Of a stretch of DNA of 64,000 bases, positions 1-10,950 are shown one piece after another. The stretch lies in contig JALLLT010000050.1 of the NCBI GenBank assembly GCA_025266875.1, positions 62,001 to 126,000 on the forward strand, read 5' to 3'. A model generated the notes under the pieces. The model saw nothing but the letters and a program-made list of their open reading frames with translations, made no database searches and had not been told where the DNA came from. Numbering within the stretch: the stretch's first letter is position 1; every line of letters starts with the position of its first letter. The translations under genes were made by a program, and so were the position numbers. This stretch comes from Fennellomyces sp. T-0311. Taxonomy: Eukaryota; Mucoromycota; Mucoromycetes; Mucorales; Lichtheimiaceae.

Positions 1-541
1 TAATCGAAGTCAAGCATACGCACATTTTTAGACAAGTTCCGTGTGATGGCAACCTGACAGCAACTTTCAAGAAGTGAATAATGACGTATTTATAGATCTA
101 ACGGATGTTATGAAGCGTGCGCAGCCGAGAAGTAGCTGTTTAAATGTTGATCATATACGTATGTCTAGAATTTCAAATTTATGACTCACCGAGCAGGGCG
201 TATATTCGGTAGCGATGATGTTTCGTGTATTTAATACACTACTGTAATTTTACATGCGTGCGCTTCATGACGTACATATTATCGTAACCGATGCGAATAC
301 ATACGCAATAACATTATCCAAATTGGTGAATACACTACGCGTTGTTTTTCATATTGATTAGTCAATACGCCAGGTAGAAATATAAATGCAGGGTCAACGT
401 CTGGAAGATGTGTGAAGAGCGCCAATAATGCAGGGGAAAATATCGGTGAGATCCATTGCCGAACGAATACACCGGCAATCACCGAATCGAAAGAGAAGAG
501 CCATCCATCACACACAAACATAAAAGGCTACTTCATGTACT
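1..541. other. Intergenic, downstream of sugar transporter
   Basis: This stretch lies 3' of the leftward sugar transporter. It is AT-rich and I see no gene. An 80-codon open frame on the minus strand (279-521) has a vaguely transporter-like hydrophobic composition, but there is no splice context and nothing supports it as a gene. Confidence 0.4.
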
Positions 542-2425
542 CTAATACTGTGAGGCAGGCGTCCCCGATTTTTCATTCATACTTGGAGTTTTTTCAATAC
601 TATGGATATCAGGGCTATGGTCTATCGAATCTGGATCACCCAGGTGGATAACCCCACCGTTCTGCTCCTTAAGTGCAGCCAACTCCTTTTCAGCTCGATA
701 AACAAGCATCGACTTGGTAGAAAATACGATATCCAGCTCTTCCAGAGTCTTGCCACTTGTTTCGGGGTATAATGCCCACACGATGGGGATAGTAAGGAAG
801 TTGAATCCGGCAAATACCAAAAAGCTAGCCCAACCAATGGTAGCAATCATCGGAGGGGTAACTTCCATAATCAATGCATTACCAATAGACCATCCAACAA
901 CGCTCCACGCACCACCCCTTGCTCTGACTTTTGTGGGGTAGATTTCGACCTAGCAGAATATTGGTTGTCACACACGGTCACTTAGCCAAGCACCAAATTT
1001 TACACTTACGGGATAAATCCAAGGAACACAAAGCCATGTCATACCAAAGAATCCAGTGTAGCCGAATGTGAACACAGTTGCCGCGATACCAAATCCAAGG
1101 GAGTTCATCGACATAATACTTGGTTTTGTAAGTACGCCGACTAGCAAGAGACAAATTCCTTGCAGCACCGCCCCGTAAAATAAAGTAAAACGCCGACCCC
1201 AACGATCCACAGTGAACACCGGCACGATAGTACAAAGCATGTAAAAGATGTTATTCAGGCCTGATAGGAGTTGAGATGTTCTTTCGGAAAAACCTGCATT
1301 GAGAAACACTGTTGGCGCGTACACGGTGATCTAGACGTTTTGATCAGAAAAGCTATCCGTACATAGTGCAGGGAGGTACTCTATCACTTTACCACACCAA
1401 TACCAGTTAGTTCCTGAAGGATTTGTAACCAGATTGAGAGATGGACACGACGAGGGATATTGAGTTTATCATTGTGGAAAAGCATGCTGTAGTACGTTGG
1501 CTCTCCCTCTGCAGATTCAAGCTGTATTGCTTCCATGACTTGGTTATACTCCTTCTGCACCTCGGGATTATCCGGATCACCATCACCACGCAATGAGCTT
1601 AGAATATCGATGGCTTCTTCATGGCGTCCAACTTTTGCTAACCACCGTGGTGATTCTGGAAAGAAATTGATGCCCACAGCTAATACTACCAAAGGCACCA
1701 GCTGAAAAGCTATGGGGAAACGCCATCGCAAGCCACCTTCTGTATAGCTCATCCCATAGTCAAGCCAATACTACCAATACATGAACTTACTGTACCCCTT
1801 CTAGATAAATGTACTTACTGCAACCACAACGCCGAATATGTTCAACGTAAATTCCATTGCAATAAACATGCCTCTGGATGAGTGATGGGACGTTTCTGCA
1901 CTCCAAACAGGTACAATCGCATTACTATATCCATAAAGTATTAAGAAAAAATGCGGTATAGCGTCATGAGGATTAGACTTACAGATGACCTGTACCTATG
2001 CCTGTAATAATGCGGGACGCCATCATCCAGGCGACATTCTGTGCCGATGTCTGAAGCACAGCACCAATAATCGCAATCAGAGAGCCTACAACGACCGTCT
2101 TGATGCGCCCTATTTTGTCTCCGATCCAGCCGCCCATCAATGCACCGACCAGAGTACCAGCGTAATATACAGCAACAACACCACCAAGCAATGCGTCTCG
2201 GCCACGAAGACCCATAACGTTGATATAGTCTGGCGATATATTGACGCCACTCATGACGCCTTGATCGTACTGTTTACAATCAATATCAGTATTTGTCGAA
2301 TCAAGTATGTCCTGATAAGGATTGCGTACGCCAAAGAAAAATATACTAAGGCCTGCAGCCAGATTGATGAGCAGAACGAGGTCGCTGCCGTGAAATCGTT
2401 GATAAAAATTGAATCGACGTCCCAT
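542..2425 (-). CDS. MFS sugar porter, five exons
   Basis: Plasma-membrane sugar transporter of the major facilitator superfamily, roughly 540 residues. The first exon (2425 to about 1980) carries the motif YDQGVMSG after the first membrane segment and GGWIGDKIGR, the loop 2-3 signature. Later exons carry VPVWSAETS, FPESPRWL, the LTGIGV segment, DRWGRR and, near the end, PVEIYPTKVRARG and YPETSGKTLEE, all classic sugar-porter signatures. Four introns restore one frame; exon ends at GHL, VVVA, GIGV and WIYP join in phase to the next exons. The C-terminal tail is hydrophilic and cytosolic. The substrate cannot be told from sequence; hexose, pentose or disaccharide are all possible. The gene diverges from the Sec7-PH gene across about 500 bp. 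Confidence 0.9.
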
Positions 2426-2924
2426 TGAAAGGAAGAAAAGAAGTTTGTTTCAAAGAACAGAACAGAAAAAAGATGCGACCTGCTTCTTTTATAGAATTTG
2501 AGTCACTCCTATTTGTATATTCTCTTGGATTACGGATCGGCAAGTGGACATTCTGTACACACCGTGGCGCTTGTACCACATAGCCGCCCAAGTATTTCCA
2601 GAGCGGGAATAATGTATTGTGATGCACGATTATGTAGAAAAATCCATTCACCGCTAGTGGTCTGACTGGTTGCATACCTCCCCACCTCACGTAAACCTTG
2701 AAGTTCCATATGCACTATGATTCTAATATTACTTTATCAGCAGATTGAAATTTTCCGACAGGATGATACGGAAAAATTACGTTTTGGGGTTGTATGTGAT
2801 GTTGTAAGCAACGCAGGAACCAGCTCTCCTTGAAACACTTTTCCACGTGAAATGCAAGAAAAAAATCTATACCGTGCCAAAGAACGGCTTTGATCCCCCT
2901 CGGCTCCTCCCCCCTTTTTCCCCA
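2426..2924. promoter_or_regulatory. Divergent promoter region
   Basis: About 500 bp separate the start codons of the leftward sugar transporter and the rightward Sec7-PH gene, so both promoters must lie here. I see no strong named binding site. Confidence 0.45.
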
Positions 2925-5036
2925 ATGTCGATACCAAAGCGCAGTCAGTCGCTATTGCAGCGGTCATGGTCCTTTCCCAACGCCCCTCCCCCCGAATGTG
3001 ATGCTAGGAAACGTTCCAATACGACAACCTATGTGTTGCCACCGTTACGTTCATCGAGTTTGACGGAATGGTCAGCCAACATTCTCCATCAGCCCCAGAC
3101 AGATGATCTTCAAGATGAGGAAGCATCGTCGTTACTTGAATGGAAGCGGCAGTCAATTTTGTTACGTGCCTCGACTGTACCTGTCGTACCAGATGAAAAG
3201 GACGAGTGCCAGGAAATGGCAGATGCATTATGGCGAGGAGATAAGGTCCCCGAAGCTTCGTTTCTCGGCCGTGCGTACGTTTCGAGCCTAGTAACTTTAG
3301 AATGTATACCAAAAAGACTTACATGCATATATTTTAGTGACCCGTTTTCACAGTGCACGTTGGAACTCTACTTCGCCAAGTTTAATTTCAGTGCTATGCG
3401 CGTGGATGATGCTTTTAGGTAAGAATTATACCTGCAAACCAAAAATAGCCTATTAAAATATACGCGTTCCTTGCTTAGAGTACTTTGTCGAAAAGTGTAC
3501 TTCAAGGCCGAGGCGCAGGAGATCGATCGCATATTGGAAGCATTTGCTTACAGATATTGGTCCTGCAACAAAGACACGCTATATGGAAGTGCAGGTAAAC
3601 TACTCGACCCCCATCAACACCAGTGATTAATTTAAATTAAATTAAAAAAGATGTAGTATACGCGGTTATTTACTCGCTGATGTTGCTTAATACCGATTTA
3701 CATATTGCAAAAGGCCATACCCGAATGAGCAGACTGACGTTCTGCCGAAACACCGTGGAAACGATACGCGATTTTGTGCCCAAAGAGACATACAAGCGAT
3801 GTGAAGCTGAAATTGAAACTCTGTTAAAGGTAAAGGCGCTAGTCCAAATAAGGGCAAAACATAAACAATTGACAAGGAACGAAAAAGGAACTGTACAATT
3901 CTGTAAAACAACAAGGGTTTATGCATCACGAGAATACAAGTAACACCAAATCACGCACACTGCTGCGACGCATAGGTTCATTCACACAAAAAGACAAAAA
4001 CAAATCGATAAGATGCATGCAAAAGCTGCATGCAGCAAGCGATTATAAAGCATTATACCTAGTAGGCAAAATGTTGTACAAGGCTGTACCAGCATCTACC
4101 GTTACATCGAAACATAATAGGCGAACGGCTACCAAGCGTAATAATCACGAGAGATACAGAGAATGCTGGGTCTCGTTGGGCCCGGGTTATTTGCAAATAG
4201 AGCAACATTTCGGCTCACGGCTTGGAACAGTAATCTATCATGTGAAACCACAAACGGGCACAAGTTGATATTAAATTTGGGAAATATAGAAAACGTCATG
4301 TCACGAACTTTTCCACGCCTTTGCCATTCCGCATGCGCCTAGTTGGCACCATGACGACGGACCATCCCCGTACGGTTTCCTACTTCAGCTATCCGGTGGT
4401 CATGCTTACATTTTCACCTGCGACTCCAAAAACCAGGTGCAGACATGGGTACGTCAATGCAACTACTGGGCCGCGAGGGAAAGTAAGATCCCGCTACGAA
4501 ATGGCGTTGGTAACTCAACATATTTTGGTTGGGAACCCGTTATCTTAACCAGTCAACTGCATCTCGATACCATCGACATTGACGACTGGTTTCCACCTCC
4601 GACTGGGAACAATAGCGGCAGTCTTGCAAACAACATGGACGAACAGTGCGACTCAATAACAGCATATCTCAGTTCATTACGGGCGGAGCGTGAAGAACAC
4701 GTTGCACTGTTTGACCCCATTGACCAAGTATGCTTATTATATCGGATTTATATGGTGTGAAAAAAAAATACTAAAACAGTGTGGCGTATATTTTTTTTTA
4801 AGGTAGCAGTTGGTACCACCAAATGGGCTCAGGTGCACGCCAATTGGACTGCCAAAAAGATATTCCTGGACCAGCAAATCCAGAAATATACAGCTTATAT
4901 CTGCGCGATTCAAGAACAGAAACGAACACCGTTCGCCAGTATCTATGACGACGGATCGTCATGGTTATCTGAAATGGACCTTCACAAGGAAATCAGTGAT
5001 GAGCTACGATCCAAAGGCTCAAAGCCGTTATTATAA
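2925..5036 (+). CDS. Sec7-PH ARF exchange factor, EFA6/Yel1-like
   Basis: Guanine nucleotide exchange factor for an ARF-family GTPase, expected at the plasma membrane or endosomes. After a basic, serine-rich N-terminus come a Sec7 domain and a PH domain. In the Sec7 domain motif 1 reads VYFKAEAQEID, keeping the catalytic glutamic-finger Glu, and motif 2 reads YSLMLLNTDLH. The RYWSCNKDT segment and LLKELYNSVKQQ following the domain resemble the EFA6/PSD subfamily. The PH part shows ECWVSLGPGYL and ends with WVRQCNYWAARESK, typical of fungal Yel1-like proteins; a charged helical tail follows. Seven exons, with introns near 3275-3338, 3421-3477, 3595-3650, 3830-3887, 4230-4289 and 4728-4802, give about 580 residues. 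The ATG at 2925 is the first in frame. Confidence 0.85.
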
Positions 5037-5181
5037 ATAAAAAAAGGAATGGAAAGGGAAATATGGTGAGACAAATATAAAAAGAATCTGTCATTTACAT
5101 AAGCACAAGGAAAAAGGAGCATGTTTTACGTTCAAGGTCATGTGGACACTTTAAGTTTTGTAAAGCCGCGGTTGGAAGCTT

Positions 5182-5209
5182 GCCTGACGGTCAGGCTTGT
5201 CAGGCAGGC
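5182..5209. repeat. GTCAGGC inverted and direct repeat cluster
   Basis: GCCTGAC and GTCAGGC form a perfect 7-1-7 inverted repeat (5182-5196), followed at 5199-5205 by another GTCAGGC and then AGGC. It could be a binding site for a dimeric regulator or a small hairpin in the 3' flank of the Sec7-PH gene. Confidence 0.5.
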
Positions 5210-5323
5210 AATGTGATCGGGAGTATTGTACGGTGCTTCACGGATCCAACCGGTTCGGCAAAAATTTCATTGGCTGAATGGCCTATGTAGTCATCGCTTG
5301 TGGTAGTACTTGCTACTTAAAAT

Positions 5324-5331
5324 TTCCCACG
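5324..5331 (-). promoter_or_regulatory. Consensus CSL binding site
   Basis: TTCCCACG on the plus strand reads CGTGGGAA on the minus strand, the consensus recognised by CSL/CBF1 proteins. It lies about 470 bp upstream of a CSL gene, which suggests autoregulation; this is inference. Confidence 0.4.
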
Positions 5332-5799
5332 GGGTGCTAGAGTAAAGCGGAGTCAGTCGATTCAGGAGTAAGCGAATCAAATTGCGAGTGCTTATCTGTG
5401 CAGTTCTTATCTTTTCCATCTATGGCCAATGCCGCCGGCTGAGAAGATGATCTCTTCATATATTGCATCGGAACGATCGTAGGGTATGAAAATACAATAG
5501 CCGATGTCAAAAGGCCGCCGTGGACAACTGTCACGATGAGAATAGGCGCGACTGCTGTCAGCCGTGATAAGGGTGGGTATACATAAAGAGTAGGGGACTA
5601 GATGGGTCTTTGTGCCATGGCCAAGTGGTATTCCACCCTCCTGGGAAAGTGTCCTGGGAAAGTTTGGATGTGCACTACACGTGATAAGATGATGGATCTT
5701 ATCAGAGACCAATAAATAACATAAAATATATAGCGTTGTTGATTTAAACCCCTTACTTCTTCCCCTTTCTTCTTCCCACCGTCCCCCAAACAACGAAAA

Positions 5800-7692
5800 A
5801 TGGAGCATTCACACATTATATCAGAGCAAGTCTTTGGATCCAGTAAAAAGATACAATTCATCGGCATGTCGCCCATGGACTCGCTATTGAGCGCAGTGGA
5901 TTGTGCGCATCGCATACATTTGCCTGATCCTACACAACAACCACGAAAAGACCATCACACGCAGCAGCCCCGGATGTCGATTGAATCGCTGTTGGACTCG
6001 AACGATTACGAAGGCGAGAAGCGACGGTGGCCTGGCGTTGATGATGAAGAAGAGCGAGCAACAAAGATACGACGTCGGTCCACTCCCACCTCACCACGTA
6101 TGACCACGATGACCTGTCTGCACGCAGCTGTTGCCCAAAAGTCGTATGGCTCAGAGAAACGTTTTCTGTGCCCACCGCCGATCGTGTCCATCAACAATGA
6201 CGACAGCCGTCCACTCGTATCCATGGCCGTCGTGTGCGAGAACGGCGACCGATTTCTGGAACAAAAAATCATGCTGGATGACGAAAGCAAAGGCAGCTTC
6301 AAGTATCTTCATGTTACCGGCACTGCCAAAGCAAAACAGTTTTATCTCCGAGTCAGCTTGAGCCAGAACAATAGCAAAGACAGTATGTCATCGTCGTCAT
6401 CATCGTCACCTTCGCCCTCGCAACCCTACATCACTTTCTTCTCCAACCCCATTTCCATCATCTCGAAGCCATCTAAAAAGACATCAAAGGCACGCAACGT
6501 ATCGAGCTGCATTGTCGCCAATTCACCCGTTTCACTTTTCAACCGCATCAACTCGCAGACCGTCCGCACCAAGTACATGACGACGGAAAATGGCCAGCTG
6601 TGTGCTAAAAATTCCACATGGACCCCGTTTGATGTGCTGGTTGTGCGTCAGCCCACTGCTAATTCCGTCGAGGAGGTCATGAGCCCGCAGCAGCAGCAGC
6701 ACCCGCAACAGCAATATAACAACAATAACAATAATGGCAATGTGGCAGTGACGTATGGATGTGAGATTGTGCTCAAGGACGCGCAGACCGGCACCACATC
6801 ACCTCCCATGATCATCCGCAAGGTCGACAAGGGTCGCATTGCCCCCGCAGCCTGTGGGCCCGTGAGTCAAATGCAGAAAATCGCTTTGCAGCTGGTGTCC
6901 GATTCTGGTCCACCTGTTTACCTCAGTGCCAGCGGTAAAGCCATCATGCAACCCTCGTCTTCTCCGGCAGTTGACGATCAAGACGCCATGTGTAACACTT
7001 CTGCTGCCACTTGGCTCGATTTCCAAGCTTCCAAAATGGTTGTCGACAAGCCTGGTCAGGAACGCAGTGAACGTGTTGACGACTATTTGTGCTGGACCAT
7101 CGTCGGTATTGCCAAGTTTGAATATTCGTTTTACGAACCGTCATCACCGCAAAGTCCATCCATGTCGTACTACAGCGAACCCGAACAACAACAGGTGACG
7201 GTGCCAAGGAGTCCACAGCCTCGCATGATGGTTCCACAACCATCACCCCCACCATCTCCTCCGCGCCGCATCATGCCACTTCCTGTCATCACATCCGCCG
7301 AATATCGTGTTCATCGTCTGGACCTGGTTGGTCAACACCTCGTGCAAGCGACTGTGGGTCGTCTGTTCGACTTTTGTCTTGGTTCCCAATCACTCCAAGC
7401 CAAAGTACAGCAGGAGGACGCATCGGGCATGCATCTCTCGATTGATCTGCCGCCCACTCAAGATTTGCTTGTTGCCAACCACGACGTGCTTGTTACCCGA
7501 GACGACGGCTCACGATATCTCGAATTACCACTGGTGCTCAAACGCCATGATGGTACCGTTTATACCACTGGAAGAGGCCTTGCTTGCGATGTTTCCCCCA
7601 ACGGCGATACTGGTCACTGGTCTGTGATTTCCATTCCTGCAAACCCTACTATGAATTCCCCTACTATTTCCTCCTCTTCTTCAACCTCATAA
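5800..7692 (+). CDS. CSL (CBF1/Su(H)/LAG-1) family transcription factor
   Basis: Nuclear DNA-binding protein of 630 residues, intronless. The signature LHAAVAQKSYGSEKRFLCPPP region (residues 107-127) is the start of the Rel-homology N-terminal domain. SKPSKK followed by NVSSCIVANSPVSLFNR and QTVRTKYM (residues 222-260) marks the end of that domain and the beta-trefoil, and MIIRKVDKG (337-345) with GPVSQMQKIAL is the second trefoil signature. The C-terminal part has the immunoglobulin-like domain. Fungal members are the Cbf11/Cbf12 type, which bind GTGGGAA and act in adhesion, cell cycle or lipid genes. Serine runs (about 196-207) and a Gln/Asn-rich run (297-312) interrupt the DNA-binding core. 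Which fungal class it belongs to cannot be fixed by eye. Confidence 0.93.
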   Translation: MEHSHIISEQVFGSSKKIQFIGMSPMDSLLSAVDCAHRIHLPDPTQQPRKDHHTQQPRMSIESLLDSNDYEGEKRRWPGVDDEEERATKIRRRSTPTSPRMTTMTCLHAAVAQKSYGSEKRFLCPPPIVSINNDDSRPLVSMAVVCENGDRFLEQKIMLDDESKGSFKYLHVTGTAKAKQFYLRVSLSQNNSKDSMSSSSSSSPSPSQPYITFFSNPISIISKPSKKTSKARNVSSCIVANSPVSLFNRINSQTVRTKYMTTENGQLCAKNSTWTPFDVLVVRQPTANSVEEVMSPQQQQHPQQQYNNNNNNGNVAVTYGCEIVLKDAQTGTTSPPMIIRKVDKGRIAPAACGPVSQMQKIALQLVSDSGPPVYLSASGKAIMQPSSSPAVDDQDAMCNTSAATWLDFQASKMVVDKPGQERSERVDDYLCWTIVGIAKFEYSFYEPSSPQSPSMSYYSEPEQQQVTVPRSPQPRMMVPQPSPPPSPPRRIMPLPVITSAEYRVHRLDLVGQHLVQATVGRLFDFCLGSQSLQAKVQQEDASGMHLSIDLPPTQDLLVANHDVLVTRDDGSRYLELPLVLKRHDGTVYTTGRGLACDVSPNGDTGHWSVISIPANPTMNSPTISSSSSTS

Positions 7693-9146
7693 TTCTCTCC
7701 AACCTTTACGCCCTCTGTTCTTTTTGTACATTTGTCTTTCTTTTCTCATATGTCATCCTAGCTTAAAATCTGTATATATGTTTTTTTTTCAGTCAAACTT
7801 AATAATAACTTGCTTTTTCATAATCCATACTATGCCATCTGGTCACTATTTAGTTGGTTCCCCCTATGCAAAGTATCGTATGTTACTCATATTAAAACTT
7901 TCCTTACTGGTGCCGATATTTCCGTTTGTGCTGCAATGTGATTCAATAAGGATAGTCATATATAGGGGACTTGCTTCTTTTTTTTAAGGAAAGAAGTTGC
8001 GGGTTCAACGCCAGCTTGGACCTTATGGCATTTCCGTTTAAGCTCCTTTTTCTTACCCTTCCGTCAACGGGGTCTCCTTTACTGTCAAAATAAAACCCAA
8101 TCTGTCACAGATAAGCTTTGTTTCGCAATCTCTCGGTACTGTTACTGTGTGTCACACACATATAAACCTTGACGGTGCATTGTTTCGCTTCTTTTGCCCT
8201 GAAATCAAGTAGTATATGCGCAGCTACCATGCAGCCGAACAAGGGTTTATACATTTACTGCACAAGACAATGTCGTATTGATAGGCTTTATGCACAACAA
8301 CATCAAACTTTAGATGTCAAAAATCAATCTTCCCACACTCTCTCGATGTCCACCCCCCCTGAAGTGTTTTTTATTATAGCACGTAAACAACGCGAGAACA
8401 GTACAATATACTAACCTGAGCGCTGTATAACTTTACAATATTCGTAGTACCCTGGGTTCCAGATCCATGTTTATGTTTATTACCCGCCCCGGTTAGAACT
8501 CTTATCATCATGTTATACAAGTGATTTTTTCACTTCCACGATCTGCTTCCGCAAGCAAATGTTTCATCGCGAGATCCAATGTCATCGTGCACGTTCAAAT
8601 TCTTGGAGTGCGGCGTTTTTAAGAAATTTCATGGCCCTAGGGGCCATGCAAATTCTCATGCTACAAGCCCAAATTTAACCAAGACAGCAATTAAATGGTG
8701 TTACTTTTCTTATCAGAAGAGTAAAATCGATACTTTACAGCGGTAGTGTCATTTTTAGAATTAAAAAAAAATTAAGTACGATCCAGAGTCGCTTCCGAAC
8801 TTTATAACCAAAAGTAGCAATACAGACTATGCACTTGGTACTGCTCTTAACCCTTGATGCGCTTTCTATTACTATAATTTAGTCGTGAGAAGAAACGTGA
8901 CAAGCTACAAAAGAGTTGTTGCAGCCTTACCCCGGATTTTTTTCGTCATTACATTTTGCCGTTTTCCTTTGCATATATATATTTATGCAGCTGTGAAGGT
9001 AAAAATTTGAACAGTTGTGTTGCGCTTGATACGTACATCCTACCTAGCATCACTGCCCTACCCAATTTATAGACTTTTTGGATCGACGTAGTCCAAGACT
9101 CGCCAAGCCTTTATTCCCAATCTATATATTCTTTGCACCAGAACCC
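7693..9146. other. Gene-poor spacer
   Basis: About 1.45 kb between the CSL gene and the hydrolase. It is AT-rich with T runs and contains no frame with a recognisable domain or splice pattern. The last 200 bp, with a TATATATATTTATG stretch near 8975, should hold the hydrolase promoter. Confidence 0.4.
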
Positions 9147-10814
9147 ATGACAGTTCCCGATCAGCAACAAGAGGTGCGCAAAACATTGGATATAATTTGA
9201 AGCTGTCCATTGACTATGCATAAATTACATATATAGGAAGTTATTGTGCTGCACCATTCAAGCGGAATTGCTGAAATACAACTGAACCGACCCAAGAAAC
9301 TTAATGCTCTCACCACCTACATGTGTGATACCATTTCTAAATCTTTAAAGGTGATTACCTAGTACATAGTTTCAAAAAAGGAGTCGCTTACCGATACTTC
9401 TTTTCAAAGGAATGGGAGCAATTGGACGCTTACAAAATGATTTTCATCAAAGGCAATGGTGGCCGAGCATTTTGCGCTGGGGGTGATATCCGAAGTAATG
9501 AAGGAAACCCAAACTTATAACACATGCGTATTTGTTATAACTGGATCCATATCTAGATGTTGCTGAATTAGCTCGTTCGGGTCGTCAGGATGAGGGTGAA
9601 TTGTTCTTTAACTCTCAGTACAGCATGGACCACTTGATTGGTACCTTGACCACACCTTATATCGCTTTTATGAACGGCATTACAAGCAAGTATCATCCAT
9701 TGCAAAATTCGAATACTAATTATACGTAGTGGGTGGTGGTGTTGGTTTGTGCATGAACGCACCTTTCCGCATTGCAACAGAAACTACATTGTTTGCTATG
9801 CCAGAGAATGGCATCGGATACTTTTCTGATGCTAGTGCAAGTTTCTGGATGCCTCAACTGGATGGTCAACTTGGTCCGTATCTTGGGTTAACGGGTCGAC
9901 GTCTGAAAGGTGTCGATGTGTTGTAAGTGTAAATATTCTCAAACACTGTGCAGGTATGCTAAAGTGTATAGTCATGCTGGACTTGCTACGCATTATGTTC
10001 TGTCAGCAAAGCTGGATGCACTGGAATCCACTCTGGCTGAGTTGGCTACAAAAAGTACGGGAAAGATCGAACTGAAGGTCATCAACGAGGTGATTGAAGG
10101 ATTTTCCGCCAATATTGAGCAAGAATCGCCGTTTTCTCTTGGTGGTAGCGTCCGCAACGCCATTAATAGGTAACAAATGTATGCCTTTTTTCTACGGAAA
10201 CGCAAATAATTTTATATAAAGATGCTTCCAGCATCATACAGTCGAGAAAATTATCGCTGCTGTCAATGATGAAACGGTGGCGACCAGTTGGGCAAAGGAA
10301 ACTGCAGATCAGCTAGCTGGTATGTCGCCCACATCACTCAAGATCTCGCGCAGGCTTTTCCAAGTTTCTGCGGGTCTTTCACTGACCGATTGCATGAAAC
10401 TGGAGTACCAACTTGCTACTAAAATCCTGGTAAGAGATCGGCATATATTGCTAACAACGATTGTATTGATCATGCACGTACATCTAGGCTGGATCCGAGC
10501 TTAACGAAGGTGTGTATGCTGCCTTGGTAACGAAAACGAAACCTCGGTGGAATCCGTCTACAGTGGAACAAGTCGATCTGGAGAAGATTAAGGACTATTA
10601 CTTTGATACTCCAAGCAATACAACATTGAAATTACAACGTGAGGGTGGAGATTATGTAAAGAGTCCACATCAGCGTTTTGCTCTTCCGACGTGTGGAGAG
10701 ATCCAAACTGTGACAGAAAAGTTGGGGCGCGAAAACGCACTCGAATATTTCCTCAAGGTGTACAGCGGAAAACAAGGCGTGCAGGCCAAAGTTACAGAGG
10801 TTTTGGAAGCGTGA
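9147..10814 (+). CDS. 3-hydroxyisobutyryl-CoA hydrolase-like protein
   Basis: Crotonase-fold enzyme of about 425 residues, expected to hydrolyse 3-hydroxyisobutyryl-CoA in valine breakdown. Eight short exons carry in order IQLNRPKKLNAL, FCAGGDIR (oxyanion hole), the glycine-rich MGGGVGLCM, FAMPENGIGYFSD with the catalytic Glu, LTGRRLKGVDV and, after a splice, FHAGLATHYV, all diagnostic of the HIBCH branch rather than simple enoyl-CoA hydratase. The C-terminal exon contains the family region around LEYFLKVYSGKQG. The N-terminus (MTVPDQQQE) is acidic and shows no mitochondrial presequence, and the C-terminus (EVLEA) is not a peroxisomal signal, so its location is uncertain. Confidence 0.88.
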
Positions 10815-10950
10815 ACCACATACACACATCAACTAGAAAGGAATGCCTAAATAAATCCGAGTCATGCAAGGACCATGGCCGCAATTTTGCAGTGACTTCC
10901 AACGATTTCTTTCTGTACTGCCCTTTTTTTTATTTCGCACAGCTTGAGCG

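Larger units (their letters stand above)
5037..5799. promoter_or_regulatory. Upstream region of the CSL gene
   Basis: This 763-bp gap holds the 3' end region of the Sec7-PH gene and the promoter of the CSL gene. It contains a perfect CGTGGGAA CSL-type site (reverse strand, 5324-5331), a direct repeat containing CCTGGGAAAG (about 5640-5662), an inverted/direct GTCAGGC cluster (5182-5209) and a C/T-rich tract just before the ATG, a layout seen before several genes in this window. Confidence 0.45.

Noticed and set aside
279..521. 80-codon minus frame after the sugar transporter with a transporter-like hydrophobic start
   Set aside because: It is short, lies in the 3' flank of a complete gene and shows no clear family motif or splice context.
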